Below are positions 27,101-37,081 of a stretch of 64,000 nt of DNA, piece by piece. The DNA is from Bifidobacterium mellis (GTDB lineage Bacteria; Actinomycetota; Actinomycetes; Actinomycetales; Bifidobacteriaceae): contig NZ_KQ033885.1 of assembly GCF_000967265.1 (NCBI RefSeq), positions 1,593,538-1,657,537 on the forward strand, read 5' to 3'. Each line of letters starts with the position of its first letter. Position 1 is the stretch's first letter. The translations under genes were made by a program, and so were the position numbers. The notes beneath the pieces are model-generated. The model ran no database searches. It was not told the origin of the DNA and saw only the letters and a list, made by a program, of their open reading frames with translations.

Positions 27101-30100
27101 CGCCGGTGACCACGGCCACGTCCTTGGCGAATCGTGCTGCGGTCTGGTCCGAGTCGGCAGGGGTCATGGCCTGGTCGGCGATGCCGCTGAAGACCCGGGC
27201 CAGATCCTGCTCCCCACGTTTGCCCGCCTGCTCGGCATACCAGACGGCCTGATCGTGCACCTCGCGTCCGGCTCCCACGAAGCTCAGACGGCTGCGGTCA
27301 TCATCATGCTCGTGGTAGATGTGAGCCAGATCCTCACGGGCGCTGGCCCAGCGGTCGTCGAAGAGGACGGCGCGCGAAGCCTCGAACCTTGGCGCCACCT
27401 GCTCGGGCCAGTCGCTGCCCAGCTCGGCATCGACGGCGGCCACAACGGCAGCATCCTCATTCTCACCAGGCTGGACGACCGGAGGCTTAAGCCCCAACTT
27501 GTCCAGGAGGAAGCGGGCGGTGGAGGCCAACACACCCTCGGAGCCGGTCACCTGGGCCGCGAAGGCATCCAGGGCGGCGGAGTCAACCACGGCACCGCCA
27601 GCAGCACCGCCTGCAGAAGGCATGGAGACCGTGACGCCGTGACGCTGGGCCACCTGCTGAACAGCCTGATCAATCAGCGCATTGGCCGCAGGCACGGTGG
27701 AGACGGCCTCGGTGGGCAGGAAGGCCAGGTCGCCGCCGCGCGAGGAGGCACCCTCGCGGGTGTCCAGGACCAAGCTGGCCACGGTGGCCGAGACCCAGCC
27801 CGCACCCAGCTGCCAGACGTCGGAGACCCGTTGCTCAACCTGCTGCAGCTTGAGGCCGGAGGGGCCGAAGAGGTCGCGGATACGCTCACGCACGATGTCG
27901 GAGAGTACCGGACCGAAGGGCCGATAGTTGGGGGCCACCTTGTTCACCAGGGCACTCAGGTCGGTCATGCTGGCCTCGGCGGCACCGTCCACGCTGGCCA
28001 CACCCAGCTCGGAGCTGATGTCCATCAGCAGCTGGTTGCGCCTGGAGGAGACGCCGTTGGTCAGGGTGTCGGTGGTGTCGGTCTGTCCAATCTGTTCGGG
28101 GCGGATCTTGGTGGAGTAGGCCAGCAGAACGGCGATGGCATCCGAGGCCTTGAAAGGCAGGTCGGCCACATCGGCACCTGATGGGCCACCGGCGGTCGGG
28201 GCCGGAGCAGGAGCCGAATCCTCGGCTACCGCAGGGGCAGAGGCAGGGGCTGGAGTTGGCTCCGATGCCGGTGCAGGCGCAGCAGCCTGAGCCTGAGCAG
28301 GTTCAGGACTGGAATCCTGGACCGGAACTGCGGGCTCCTCCTCCACCGGGGCCATGGGATCGGTGTCGGTCAGATAGACCCGGCTCTCGTCCCTGCCCAG
28401 GTTGTAGACGCTCACGTGACGCTCGCGGAAGTCTGGCAGTTTCAGGGTCTTGGTGCCCAGGTTGGCCAAGGTGGGCGAATGTCCCAGCCCTACCTCGATC
28501 AGCTGCTCCACGCCCAGGCCGCCCTGCTCGGGGGCATCGAACATGAGTGCCTGGGTCTCGATCCAGCGCACAGGAGAGGCGAACTGCCAGGAGAGCAGCT
28601 CGGTCAGCAGCAGACGACCCAGTTTCTGGTCGTCGGCCGCATACCGGTCCCAGACCCGGGGATCGTCCAGCGCCTGCTTGATGCGTTCGGAAGGAACCAC
28701 CTCCAGGATGGAGGCCGCGAACTCCTTGGTCATCTGGAAGGGTCGTGCAACCAGGTTGGGTATGTAGCGACCCTCCAGGCGGGAGTAGTCGATGTGCTCG
28801 GGCAGCAGGGCATCCAGGGTGTCGCGGAACTCGGGCACCCCCTTGCGCAGCAGTGTGGAGTGGAAGGGCACGTCGATGCCGGGCACGTACATGAAGGCCG
28901 GCTTGCCGCCCGCCTCCTTGGCCCGACGGTTGGCATCGGCTCGCAGGTACTCCAGACCGGCGATGGTCCCCGCCACGGCGTACTGCTGGCCGGCCAGGTT
29001 GTAGTTGACGATCTCCAGGAATTCGCCGCACTCCTTGGACACGGACTCCACATACTGCTTGACGCCGGAGTCCCCCACGCCGAACTGGTTGGGGCGCAGG
29101 GCGCCCATCCGGTAGTTGCTGCGCCCCTGCTCGTCACGTTCGATCAGGGAGTGCATGGTGGAACCGCGGTGGAAGACCAGCTCCAGGACCGTCTCCAGGG
29201 ACATGACCCCGGCGAAGGAGCTCAGGGCGTTGTACTCGCCCAGGGAGTGGCCGGCGAAGTAGGCGGGCCAGATGTCCATGCCGGACTCGCGCAGGCGGGC
29301 GGTCTGGGCGAAGGCCACGGTGGCCAGGGCCACCTGGGTGAACTGGGTCAGGTTGAGCAGACCCTCCGGATGGTGGTAGGTGACCCCCTTGGCCGTCAGG
29401 GTGTGGGGGTTGTCACGCACCACGGCCAGGATGGAGAACCCAAGCTTGCTGCGGGTCAGGGCATCGGCCCGTTCCCAGGTCTCGCGGGCGGCCGGGGACT
29501 TGGCCCGCTCGTCCAGGACCATGCCCTGCTGCTGGATTCCCTGGCCGGGGTAGACGTAGGCGGTCCTGGGGGCGCGGGCGATCGCCGTGCCGCGGGAGAC
29601 CAGCTGGCCGTCGATCCTGCAGGTGACCTCCAGAACCAGGCCGCCATGGCGTACCTTGCCCACGCGCTCCAGGCTGATCTCCACCTTGTCGCCCAGCTGG
29701 ACCATGCCGTACATGTTGTAGGTCCAGCCGGCGATCTCATAGTGGACGCCCTGCTCGTCGGTGGCCTGGGCCGCGTACTGGGCGGTGGCCGACAGCCACA
29801 TGCCGTGCACCAGCGGCGCAGACAGGCCGGAGACGGCCGCTCCTCGCTTGGAGGTATGGATGGGATTGAAGTCCCCGGAGGTACGTGCGAAGGCGGTCAT
29901 GTCCTTGGGGGCGGTGACGGTGACGCGGCGCAGCAGCCTGCGTGGTGTGTCCACCGTGTCGGCGCGGATGCCGCCGTACTCGGGAGCCTCCTGGGGCAGC
30001 TGGTCGCTGTAGGCGCGGCCACGGATGGCGAAACGCTCGACCTCGCGGGCCAGCACGGTCCCGTCCTGGGCGGCGTGGACCACGTGGATGGTCACCACCC

Positions 30101-33100
30101 GCCCGGAGGAAGATTCCTGATAGGGCTCGGCCCAGCTGGTCAGCTCAATCCGCTGGCCGGTGTGTTCCAGCAGGCGCTTCTCGCTGACCTCCAGCTCGAT
30201 CAGGTGGTCCAGATGGACCGCATTGAGCAGTCCCTCGATGATGGGGAAGCCATTCACATAGACGGATCCCAGGGCTGCGTAGATGGCCGGCCAGGCCGGA
30301 CCCACCAGGGCGTCCGGGGCGAAGCCGGAGGGAATCAGCGCATCGGGTAGGGCGCCTCCGGTGGCCGCCTCATGGTCGAAGCCCAGGTTGGCTGCCAGGG
30401 TGTAACCGCTGTGGGCCAGGCCGAAGGGATGCTCATGGTCATCATCGTCCTTCTCTATGACAGGCATGGCCTCCAGCTTGTCGCCGGTGACGGAGGTGTT
30501 GCCGATGCCGGCTGTATCGGCCAGCAGGGCGTAGACGTCCTTGGGCAGGCGGCTGCGGTCGACCACCGGGAAGAGGCCGACCTGGTCGCTCTTGAGGGTC
30601 AGCGGCACGACGATGTCGCGCACCGCATGCCGGTCCAGGCCGCCGTCGGGGTCGTCGTCCCAGTAGGTGTCCAGATGGATGTCCAGGTCGTAGTGCTCGC
30701 CCTGGTCGTCCTGGCCGATGGGGGTGATGGCGTAGTTTGGGTCGTCCATGGCCGTCCCGTATGCCGGATTGGCCATCAAGTGGCCCACCCAGGAGATGTT
30801 GGGGCTGCGGCGGATGAACTCCTGCGCGTCAGCGGCGCCTGCCAGCTGGCTGTAGGCCTTGGCGGGACCGTTGTCCAGGCCGCGCACCCGGTCTATGGCC
30901 GCCTGCTCGAATCGTCCCAGAATGGAGGCCACCGGCTCGTCCACCGTGGTGATGCCCGCCACGGAGATGGGTCCGGGGATGGCCCTGACCGAGTCGGCGC
31001 CGTAGCGGGGGTCCTCGGACTGCCAGAGCTGATCCTGGCCCCACCAGCGCAGCAGATCGTTGTCGATGACCGGCACGAAGGGCATGGGCTTGGGATACTC
31101 GCGCACCAGAACAGGGAACCAGGCCACATCGGTGGGCACCACCTTGAGTTCGGCAGCCTGGGGATAGGCCTCATGCAGCCGGCGAAGCGCCTGCTCCGGC
31201 TCGGCAACATCCTGCCTGGAGGCGAAGATGGAGTCGAACTCGCCGCTCTGACGCTCGCAGACACGGGCCTCGATGCGCCGTAGTAGGTGCAGGAAGCGGT
31301 CGATGTAGGTGTCGTCGGCCCAGGGGTAGGCCAGGTCGGCGAAGCGCTGGGCCCAGTCCTGGTAGGTCATGGTCTCCAGATCGCCGAAGTAGGGCTTGGC
31401 GGTCTTGTTCAGGGCCTCGATGATCTCCCCGCGGCGGGTCTCCAACTCCTCGGGATGCTTCATGACCCGGACCAGCAGACGGCCGCACTCGGCGGAGGAG
31501 TTCTCCATCTCGTAGATGTCGGCGTGCAAATGGCTCAGGCCGGAGCCCACGCCCCCCACGGACTTGCCGCTGGGCACCCACTTCTCTCCCATGGGGGCGA
31601 AGGGGTCCGGATCGGGGGTGGAGGTGTCGATGCCGGGAGTGGCCACCAGAGCCCGCTTGATCTCGGGATTGGTGTGGGCCTCCTTGGCGGTCATGGCAGC
31701 CGTGCCGATCATGACGCCGTCCACGGGCATGTCCGGCAGGTTGTAGGCGCGGGACCACTGGCCGCTGATGTAGTCGGCAGCACGCTCAGGGGTGCCGATA
31801 CCGCCGCCGGCCACCAGAACGATGTTGGGGCAGGCGCGGACCTCGGCGTAGGTGGTCGAGAGCAGGTCGTCCAGGGATTCCCAGGAGTGGTGGCCGCCGG
31901 CGGCCCCGCCTTCGACCTCCATGAGAATGTGGGTGGGGGCGACCTTGCGGGCAATGGCCACGACCTGGCGGATCTGGTCCACCGTGCCGGGCTTGAAGGC
32001 CACGTAGGGGAAGCCCTCCTCGTTGAGCTGACGGATCAGGGTCACGGCCTCGTCCAGCTCGGGGATGCCGGCAGAGATGACCACCCCGTCGATGGGGGTG
32101 CCGGAGGCGCGCTTCTTAGGCACGATGTGCTGGCTGCCGAACTGGAGGTTCCACAGGTAGCGGTCCATGAACATGGCGTTGAACTCGACCGTGCGGCCCT
32201 CCTGCAGCTGGTCCTCCAGCTGGGACACATGGCGGTCGAAGACCTCGGCGGTCACCTGGCCACCACCCGCCAGCTCGGCCCAGTAGCCGGCGTTGGCGGC
32301 CGCAGCCACGATCTCGGGCTCCACGGTGGTCGGGGTCATACCGGCCAACATGACCGGAGGCTTGCCGGTCAACCTGCTGAAGGCCGTCTCCACCCGGGGA
32401 CCGGCCGGTGTCTCAAGCAGACGGGGAGCCAGCTTGGACCAGTCCTGGGTGCGGGCCGGATCCTCCTCCATGGTGGACAGCTGCGCGCGCCGGGCCTGGT
32501 TGGAGGCCTCGACCACGCCCACGCCGGTGCCCTGGACCAGGTTGTCCACCAGCTTGCCCAGGGTCTCGCCCGGGCCCAGATCCACCAGCCAGAGGGAGGC
32601 GGCATCCTGCTGGTCCATGACCTCGGCGATCCGGCCGGCCCAGTCGGCATGGTTGAGCAGGACCTCTTCAGCCAGAACCCGGGCACGCCCGGTGTCCAGA
32701 CCGCAGCGGGAGGCCCAGTCCACGCTCAGATCCACGGCCTCCTTCATGAGCGGCGAGTGGAAGGGCAGGGTCACATCCAGGTACTCCAGAACCGGCGAGA
32801 AGGCGGTTCCGCCACGGACCTTGTCCTCGCGCAGTTGGCGCTGATGCTCGCTCTCCTTGCCCGCCTCGATGGCGAAGGCTGCCAGATCCTCCGGATACCC
32901 GGACAGGACCAGATTGCGATCCGAATTGGTCACGGCCACGCTGATGGGGCCGCGAGCGCCAGGCACCCGGTCGATCAGGACCTCCACCTGATGGCGGGTG
33001 GCGCCGCGCACCGAAAGCATAGGGGTGGCCTCACCCTGGCGGTGGATGCCCAGACGACGGGCCTGACGGGTGCCAGCCGTGCCGATCAGCATGGCGGTGG

Positions 33101-33560
33101 CCAGGATCTGGTCGATGGCACCCTGGGCTGCCTTGAGGGACCCTGCAGCCTGGATTTCCTGGACCATGTGGACGCCGATGATGCCCTGGGAGTGCCCCAG
33201 CAGGGCCACCGGACGGGCCTGGGCTGCGTCGTAGCCCAGCTGGTCCATGTCCATGAGGGCGCCCAGCTGCACCAGGGCGATGCCGGGCACACTGACCGCC
33301 GCGTCGGCGGCCGGCCCCAGCCTGACCGGGTCAGGCCTGTAGCCAAACAGATCCAGCTGACGGCCGTTGGTGGCCAGCAGGTCGGGCTTGACCGCCCTGA
33401 GCAGGTCGGTGGCCGCCGCCATCCGCTCCCTCAGAGCCTTGTCTATATCGGGATCGCCCTGCAGATCGTCCAGGGCCACGGTCCAGGGGTTGGACTGGCC
33501 GGCGAACATGAGTGCGTGCGGCTGCTCGGCGAGACGGTTGATGAAGAATGTACTGGTCAT
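24156..33560 (-). CDS. fas: Type I multidomain fatty acid synthase
   Basis: 3,134 residues in one open frame, the size of corynebacterial, mycobacterial and bifidobacterial FAS I. Visible order: acetyltransferase (GHSQG, residues 122-126); enoyl reductase (PPVMLAGMTPTTVEPEIVAAA near 400); dehydratase region; malonyl/palmitoyl transferase (GHSLGEYNALSSF near 1,437); a Pro/Ala linker; ACP with the phosphopantetheine serine in GVSSRRNQ near 1,838; ketoreductase; ketosynthase with Cys in VSACATAAVSLEEG near 2,766. It makes acyl-CoAs from acetyl- and malonyl-CoA in the cytosol. I see no phosphopantetheinyl transferase domain, so AcpS is needed. It follows accBC and accD; AGGA precedes the ATG. Confidence 0.97.
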   Translation of the reverse strand: MTSTFFINRLAEQPHALMFAGQSNPWTVALDDLQGDPDIDKALRERMAAATDLLRAVKPDLLATNGRQLDLFGYRPDPVRLGPAADAAVSVPGIALVQLGALMDMDQLGYDAAQARPVALLGHSQGIIGVHMVQEIQAAGSLKAAQGAIDQILATAMLIGTAGTRQARRLGIHRQGEATPMLSVRGATRHQVEVLIDRVPGARGPISVAVTNSDRNLVLSGYPEDLAAFAIEAGKESEHQRQLREDKVRGGTAFSPVLEYLDVTLPFHSPLMKEAVDLSVDWASRCGLDTGRARVLAEEVLLNHADWAGRIAEVMDQQDAASLWLVDLGPGETLGKLVDNLVQGTGVGVVEASNQARRAQLSTMEEDPARTQDWSKLAPRLLETPAGPRVETAFSRLTGKPPVMLAGMTPTTVEPEIVAAAANAGYWAELAGGGQVTAEVFDRHVSQLEDQLQEGRTVEFNAMFMDRYLWNLQFGSQHIVPKKRASGTPIDGVVISAGIPELDEAVTLIRQLNEEGFPYVAFKPGTVDQIRQVVAIARKVAPTHILMEVEGGAAGGHHSWESLDDLLSTTYAEVRACPNIVLVAGGGIGTPERAADYISGQWSRAYNLPDMPVDGVMIGTAAMTAKEAHTNPEIKRALVATPGIDTSTPDPDPFAPMGEKWVPSGKSVGGVGSGLSHLHADIYEMENSSAECGRLLVRVMKHPEELETRRGEIIEALNKTAKPYFGDLETMTYQDWAQRFADLAYPWADDTYIDRFLHLLRRIEARVCERQSGEFDSIFASRQDVAEPEQALRRLHEAYPQAAELKVVPTDVAWFPVLVREYPKPMPFVPVIDNDLLRWWGQDQLWQSEDPRYGADSVRAIPGPISVAGITTVDEPVASILGRFEQAAIDRVRGLDNGPAKAYSQLAGAADAQEFIRRSPNISWVGHLMANPAYGTAMDDPNYAITPIGQDDQGEHYDLDIHLDTYWDDDPDGGLDRHAVRDIVVPLTLKSDQVGLFPVVDRSRLPKDVYALLADTAGIGNTSVTGDKLEAMPVIEKDDDDHEHPFGLAHSGYTLAANLGFDHEAATGGALPDALIPSGFAPDALVGPAWPAIYAALGSVYVNGFPIIEGLLNAVHLDHLIELEVSEKRLLEHTGQRIELTSWAEPYQESSSGRVVTIHVVHAAQDGTVLAREVERFAIRGRAYSDQLPQEAPEYGGIRADTVDTPRRLLRRVTVTAPKDMTAFARTSGDFNPIHTSKRGAAVSGLSAPLVHGMWLSATAQYAAQATDEQGVHYEIAGWTYNMYGMVQLGDKVEISLERVGKVRHGGLVLEVTCRIDGQLVSRGTAIARAPRTAYVYPGQGIQQQGMVLDERAKSPAARETWERADALTRSKLGFSILAVVRDNPHTLTAKGVTYHHPEGLLNLTQFTQVALATVAFAQTARLRESGMDIWPAYFAGHSLGEYNALSSFAGVMSLETVLELVFHRGSTMHSLIERDEQGRSNYRMGALRPNQFGVGDSGVKQYVESVSKECGEFLEIVNYNLAGQQYAVAGTIAGLEYLRADANRRAKEAGGKPAFMYVPGIDVPFHSTLLRKGVPEFRDTLDALLPEHIDYSRLEGRYIPNLVARPFQMTKEFAASILEVVPSERIKQALDDPRVWDRYAADDQKLGRLLLTELLSWQFASPVRWIETQALMFDAPEQGGLGVEQLIEVGLGHSPTLANLGTKTLKLPDFRERHVSVYNLGRDESRVYLTDTDPMAPVEEEPAVPVQDSSPEPAQAQAAAPAPASEPTPAPASAPAVAEDSAPAPAPTAGGPSGADVADLPFKASDAIAVLLAYSTKIRPEQIGQTDTTDTLTNGVSSRRNQLLMDISSELGVASVDGAAEASMTDLSALVNKVAPNYRPFGPVLSDIVRERIRDLFGPSGLKLQQVEQRVSDVWQLGAGWVSATVASLVLDTREGASSRGGDLAFLPTEAVSTVPAANALIDQAVQQVAQRHGVTVSMPSAGGAAGGAVVDSAALDAFAAQVTGSEGVLASTARFLLDKLGLKPPVVQPGENEDAAVVAAVDAELGSDWPEQVAPRFEASRAVLFDDRWASAREDLAHIYHEHDDDRSRLSFVGAGREVHDQAVWYAEQAGKRGEQDLARVFSGIADQAMTPADSDQTAARFAKDVAVVTGVAPKSIAGSLTAGLLEGGATVIAVCHSLKPQTVIWARDLYRRHAVGGARLWIVSANLSSYRDVDALVDWVGNEQRKTTGATTTVLKPAYEPTLLLPFAAPAMHGTMADSGRLFESQARLMLWSLERQIAGFAAIGADTDVDHRLHVVLPGSPNRGMFGGDGAYGEVKAALDAIVNRSRPEQDWSGRVTFAHPLIGWVRGTGLMGGNDPLVKVVERHGIHTYSTEQMADSLLELCTVEARQEALQAPLKADLTGGLGSSPLDLKALKAEAAQNDDPSTPAPAGKSGDAPADAGKDPDRVIKALPTPRVPAQAPVDLQDWQGVTARPEDQIVIVSIGEMGPWGSGRTRFEAEMGIHSDGQVDLSAAAVLELAWNMGLVEWQDSPKPGWYDTDGELVPEQDIAERYHDQVVARSGIRPFDDGMGSDYRQGTNEEEVDVFLDHDVAFSVPTKDMAEEYVAQDSDHTSIARDEQSGEWTVTRLPGSRIRVPRRATMSRTVGGQFPKGFDPVKWGIPASMVGDVDPIALWNIVTTVDAYLSAGFTPVEILQAVHPSKVASTQGTGFGGMASMRKLYLDRFLGKEIPTDILQEALPNVVAAHVMQSYIGGYGNMVQPVSACATAAVSLEEGADKIALGKADFVVTGAIDDIGVESVIGFGNMNATADSAEMYAKGIQPRFFSRANDRRRGGFLESQGGGTILLTRGDIALRMGLPVAGVVGYIHSFADGAHTSIPAPGLGALAAGMGGRDSDLVRSLAKLGVDPDDIAVVSKHDTSTNANDPNESELHNTLAHAIGRTDGNPLYVISQKSLTGHAKGGACIFQINGLTQLFRSGVIPANASLDCVDPVLRRDDHLVWLEQPLKVGRIKAGLVTSLGFGHVSGIGVIVSPGAFEAAVLKTSGQEALDQWRRRANDRLAAGQRHLEEGRMGRAPLYEPIDNRRFHEDGHGYVGHEIEKAMLLDPQARLGADGYYDLSWKHPELVDSPSLQ

Positions 33561-33611
33561 GATGTCCTATTCATAGAGAGTTGGGGATTGCTGATAATGA
33601 CGAGGGGAAGC

Positions 33612-35183
33612 TCATAGAGGCTGGTTGCCGTGGTGCTTGTCGTTGACCCTGACGCGTTGCTTGTCTGCCAGGAGGTCCATGGCCTGGACCAGGACCGGTC
33701 GGGTCTGCTCCGGGTCGATCATGGCATCCAGCTCGCCCATCTCCAGGGAGAGATTGGCGTTGACGGTGCTGGTCTCGTACTCCCGGGCCAGCTTGTTTCG
33801 CAGCTCATCCACGTCACGGCCGGCCTCCTTGGCCTCCTGCAGGTCGCGCCGGTGGATGATGTTGACCGCGCCCTGGGCCCCCAGCACGGCTATCTGCGAG
33901 GAGGGCCAGGCATAGTTGAGGTCCGCGCCGATGGCCTTGGAGCCCATGACGATGTAGGAGCCGCCGAAGGCCTTGCGCAGCACAATGGTGACCATGGGCA
34001 CCTGGGCGTTGGCATAGGCGTAGATGACCTTGGCCCCACGACGGATGATGCCGGCGTGCTCCTGGTCCGATCCCGGCTTGTAGCCGGGGGTGTCCACCAG
34101 GGTGATGACCGGCAGGTTGAAGGCATCGCAGAGGCGGACGAAGCGGGCCAGCTTCTCGGAGGATTCCACATCCAGGCTGCCCGCGTCCACCATGGGCTGG
34201 TTGGCCACGATTCCCACCGGTCGGCCCTCCAGGCAGGCGAAGCCCACCACGATGGACCTGGCGTAGAGCTCCTGGACCTGAACCAACTCGCCGTAGTCGA
34301 CGATGGCGTGGATGACGTCCAGCACATCGTATGGCTGCCGGTCGTTCTCGGGGATGACCGTGGCCAGTCGCTTGGCGGCCTGGCGCTCGGCATGGCCGGA
34401 GATGAAGGCGTACCGGGGAGGCTTCTGGCCGCTGTTGGCAGGCAGGTAGGCCAGCACGGTCCGGGCGTAGTCGATGGCGTCGGCCTCGTCCTCACCCAGG
34501 TAGTGGGCCACGCCGGAACGGGTGTTGTGCACGTAGCCGCCACCCAGCTGGTCCATGCTGATGGTCTCGCCGGTGGCTGCCTTGACCACGTCGGGACCGG
34601 TGACGAACATGTCCGAGTTCTCCTTGGTCATGATGATCAGGTCGGTCAGGGCCGGGCAGTAGACAGCACCGCCTGCGCAGGGTCCCAGGATCAGGGAGAT
34701 CTGCGGGACGAAGCCACTGGCCTGGCAGGTCTTACGGAAGATGCGGCCATACTGGGTCAGGGCGGCCACACCCTCCTGGATACGGGCGCCTCCCGAGTCG
34801 ATCATGGCCACGATGGGAACCTTGATCCGCAGGGCCATGTCCATGAGCCGGCATATCTTCTCGCCCTCGGCCCGGCCCAAGGTGCCGCCCCTGACGGAGA
34901 AGTCCTGGGCATAGACGCCGACCTTGCGCCCATAGACCAGGCCGAAGCCGGTGATGACGGCGGATCCCGCCCGGTCCCCGGCGATGTCGCCGCCGGCGAA
35001 GCGGCCCACCTCCTCGAAGGTGTCCTTGTCGAAGAGCAGGTCCAGGCGCTCACGGGCGGTCTGCTTGCCCTTGGCGTGCTGACGGTCGCGGGCGTGCTCC
35101 TCGGCCTGTTTGGCCAGGGCGGCGGCCCGATGGATGCCCTGGCGCACCGGCTGGGAGCCCAGGGTGGATTCGGTGACGCTCAT
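33612..35183 (-). CDS. accD: Acyl-CoA carboxylase carboxyltransferase (beta) subunit
   Basis: 523 residues from the ATG at 35183, which overlaps the accBC stop (ATGA); an apparent N-terminal extension inside accBC is an overlapping frame and was not used. ARERLDLLFDKDTFEEVG is the typical start of the biotin-dependent carboxyltransferase fold. GGARIQEGVAALTQYGRIF and GPCAGGAVYCPALTDLI belong to the N-lobe, and FNLPVITLVDTPGYKPG with YIVMGSKAIGADLNYAWP to the C-lobe. It moves the carboxyl group from carboxybiotin to acetyl- or propionyl-CoA and so feeds malonyl-CoA to Fas, encoded 51 nt downstream. Confidence 0.93.
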   Translation of the reverse strand: MSVTESTLGSQPVRQGIHRAAALAKQAEEHARDRQHAKGKQTARERLDLLFDKDTFEEVGRFAGGDIAGDRAGSAVITGFGLVYGRKVGVYAQDFSVRGGTLGRAEGEKICRLMDMALRIKVPIVAMIDSGGARIQEGVAALTQYGRIFRKTCQASGFVPQISLILGPCAGGAVYCPALTDLIIMTKENSDMFVTGPDVVKAATGETISMDQLGGGYVHNTRSGVAHYLGEDEADAIDYARTVLAYLPANSGQKPPRYAFISGHAERQAAKRLATVIPENDRQPYDVLDVIHAIVDYGELVQVQELYARSIVVGFACLEGRPVGIVANQPMVDAGSLDVESSEKLARFVRLCDAFNLPVITLVDTPGYKPGSDQEHAGIIRRGAKVIYAYANAQVPMVTIVLRKAFGGSYIVMGSKAIGADLNYAWPSSQIAVLGAQGAVNIIHRRDLQEAKEAGRDVDELRNKLAREYETSTVNANLSLEMGELDAMIDPEQTRPVLVQAMDLLADKQRVRVNDKHHGNQPL

Positions 35184-37015
35184 GCCTGCTCCTCCCCGCC
35201 CAGATCCAGGGTGACCAGGGTCTGGCCCGGATCCACCCCCTGTGCCACGGACACTTCGATGGTCTTCACACGGCCCTTGGCCGGGGCATAGACGTAGTTC
35301 TCCATCTTCATGGACTCCAGAACCACCAACAGGTCGCCCTTGTCCACCTCCTGGTCGGGGGCCACGTTGATGCGGGTGACCACCGCCTGCATGGTGGCCA
35401 CGATGACGCCGGACCGGGCCGCATCCTGCCGGGGGGCGCCGGGCTCCTGATCGCGCAACCCGCGCCCGCGCAGGGGCTGCCGGGGCCTGGAGATGCCACC
35501 GTGGCCGCCGACGCCGCCCATGCCTCCCAGCAGCGACTGGGGCAGGGCCAGCCTGACCCGCTTGTCGTCGATCTCCACGTTGTAGGTCTCCATGGGATCG
35601 CTGTCCCGGTCCTGTTCCTGGGCGGAGGCGCCGGAGACCGAGGCGGGCTGGCCGCTGCCGTTGGAGGCTGGCTCCACGTTCAGGTAGACCCGTTCGAGCC
35701 ACTTGGTGGACACGTCGAAGGAGTGACCGTCCTCGGCGGTGAACTCGGGGTTGGTGAAAATCTTCTGGAAGAGGCCGGCCGGGGTGGGAACCCCACTGAT
35801 GCTCATCTCGCGCAGGGCCCGACGGACCCTGGCCACGGCCGCCGGACGATCCTGGGCGGTCACGATCAGCTTGCCCATCATGGAGTCGTCCCTGGGCGAG
35901 ACCGTGTCGCCCACCTCGACGCCCGAGTCCACGCGGATGCCGGGGCCGGAGGGCCACTGAATCGACTCGATGGTCCCTGAGCTGGGGGTCAGGTTGGTGG
36001 CCGGATCCTCGCTGGTGATGCGCAGCTCGAAGCTGTGGCCGCGTGGTGGAGGCGCCACGTTCAGGGAGCCGCCATCGGCTATCCGCAGCTGCTCGCGGAC
36101 CAGGTCCAGCCCGCAGACCTGTTCGCTGACCGTATGCTCCACCTGCAGCCGGGGGTTGACCTCCATGAAGTAGACGTCGTCCCTGGGGGTGACCAGAAAC
36201 TCGCAGGTGCCCAGGCCCACGTAGCCCACCGTGTCGAACAGGCGGCGGGAGAATCCCTCCAGTTGGGCGATCACGTCGTCGGACAGGAAGGGGGCCGGGG
36301 CCTCCTCCACCAGCTTCTGGTTGCGGCGCTGGACCGAGCAGTCCCTGGTGGAGTAGACGGTGAACTGGCCATGGCTGTCCCTGCCGGACTGGGTCTCCAC
36401 GTGCCGGGCCCGGTCCACGAACTTCTCGATGAAGTAGTCGCCCAGGTCGCCGCCCTGAAGGGCATCGTGGTTCATGTAGAAGGTGCGCAGCTCGTCGCTG
36501 TCGTTGATCAGTGTGATCCCACGGCCGCCGCCGCCGTCGGCCTTCTTCATCATGACCGGATAGCCGTGCTCGTCGGCGAAGTCCAGCAGGGGACGCATGT
36601 CGGTGACGGGCTGGCTCAGGCCTGGCACCACCGGCACCCGGGCCCGCTCGGCCACCTTGCAGGCGGTGATCTTGTCGCCCAGCTCGTCCAGGACCTCCGG
36701 ATCAGGCCCCACCCAGGTGATGCCCGCCTCGATCACCTTCCGTGCGAAGGAGGAAAACTCGGACAGGAAGCCATACCCCGGGTGGAGGGCATCAGCGCCG
36801 GCCCGGCGGGCGATGGAGACGATCAGATCCTCGTTCAGATAGGTCTCCAGGTTGGTGTCCCCAGGCAAGAGGTAGGCCTCGTCCGCCATCTGGGCATAGG
36901 GGGCATCCCGATCCTGGTCGGCATAGACGGCCACGGTGGCGATGCCCATTTCCTGGGCGGTGCGTACAACCCGCAGGGCTATCTCGCCGCGGTTTGCGAT
37001 CAGCAGTTTTTTCAT
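35180..37015 (-). CDS. accC: Acyl-CoA carboxylase alpha subunit (biotin carboxylase fused to BCCP)
   Basis: 611 residues. The biotin carboxylase domain begins MKKLLIANRGEIALRVVRTA, with the ATP-grasp glycine loop KKADGGGGRGITLI and the catalytic region FMEVNPRLQVEHTVSE. The C-terminal biotinyl domain carries VLESMKMENYV near residue 569, where the Lys between the two Met is biotinylated. A Ser/Gln-rich linker (about residues 445-480) joins them. The ATG has GAGGAGGGGA just upstream. The protein is the substrate of the biotin ligase encoded next to it and works with AccD. Confidence 0.95.
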   Translation of the reverse strand: MKKLLIANRGEIALRVVRTAQEMGIATVAVYADQDRDAPYAQMADEAYLLPGDTNLETYLNEDLIVSIARRAGADALHPGYGFLSEFSSFARKVIEAGITWVGPDPEVLDELGDKITACKVAERARVPVVPGLSQPVTDMRPLLDFADEHGYPVMMKKADGGGGRGITLINDSDELRTFYMNHDALQGGDLGDYFIEKFVDRARHVETQSGRDSHGQFTVYSTRDCSVQRRNQKLVEEAPAPFLSDDVIAQLEGFSRRLFDTVGYVGLGTCEFLVTPRDDVYFMEVNPRLQVEHTVSEQVCGLDLVREQLRIADGGSLNVAPPPRGHSFELRITSEDPATNLTPSSGTIESIQWPSGPGIRVDSGVEVGDTVSPRDDSMMGKLIVTAQDRPAAVARVRRALREMSISGVPTPAGLFQKIFTNPEFTAEDGHSFDVSTKWLERVYLNVEPASNGSGQPASVSGASAQEQDRDSDPMETYNVEIDDKRVRLALPQSLLGGMGGVGGHGGISRPRQPLRGRGLRDQEPGAPRQDAARSGVIVATMQAVVTRINVAPDQEVDKGDLLVVLESMKMENYVYAPAKGRVKTIEVSVAQGVDPGQTLVTLDLGGEEQA

Positions 37016-37081
37016 TCCCCTCTCCTCACTGGTTGTTCAAGGGTGATTTGGACTGACGAAAAGTATGAGCAGGATGGGGAT

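Noticed and set aside
24561-33617. Long plus-strand open frames opposite fas
   Set aside because: They are antisense to a fully recognisable synthase, lack domains and are Gly/His/Val-rich as expected for the complement of high-GC codons.
35184-35957. N-terminal extension of accD
   Set aside because: It overlaps the BCCP end of accBC in another frame and is low complexity; the ATGA-coupled start at 35183 fits the family.
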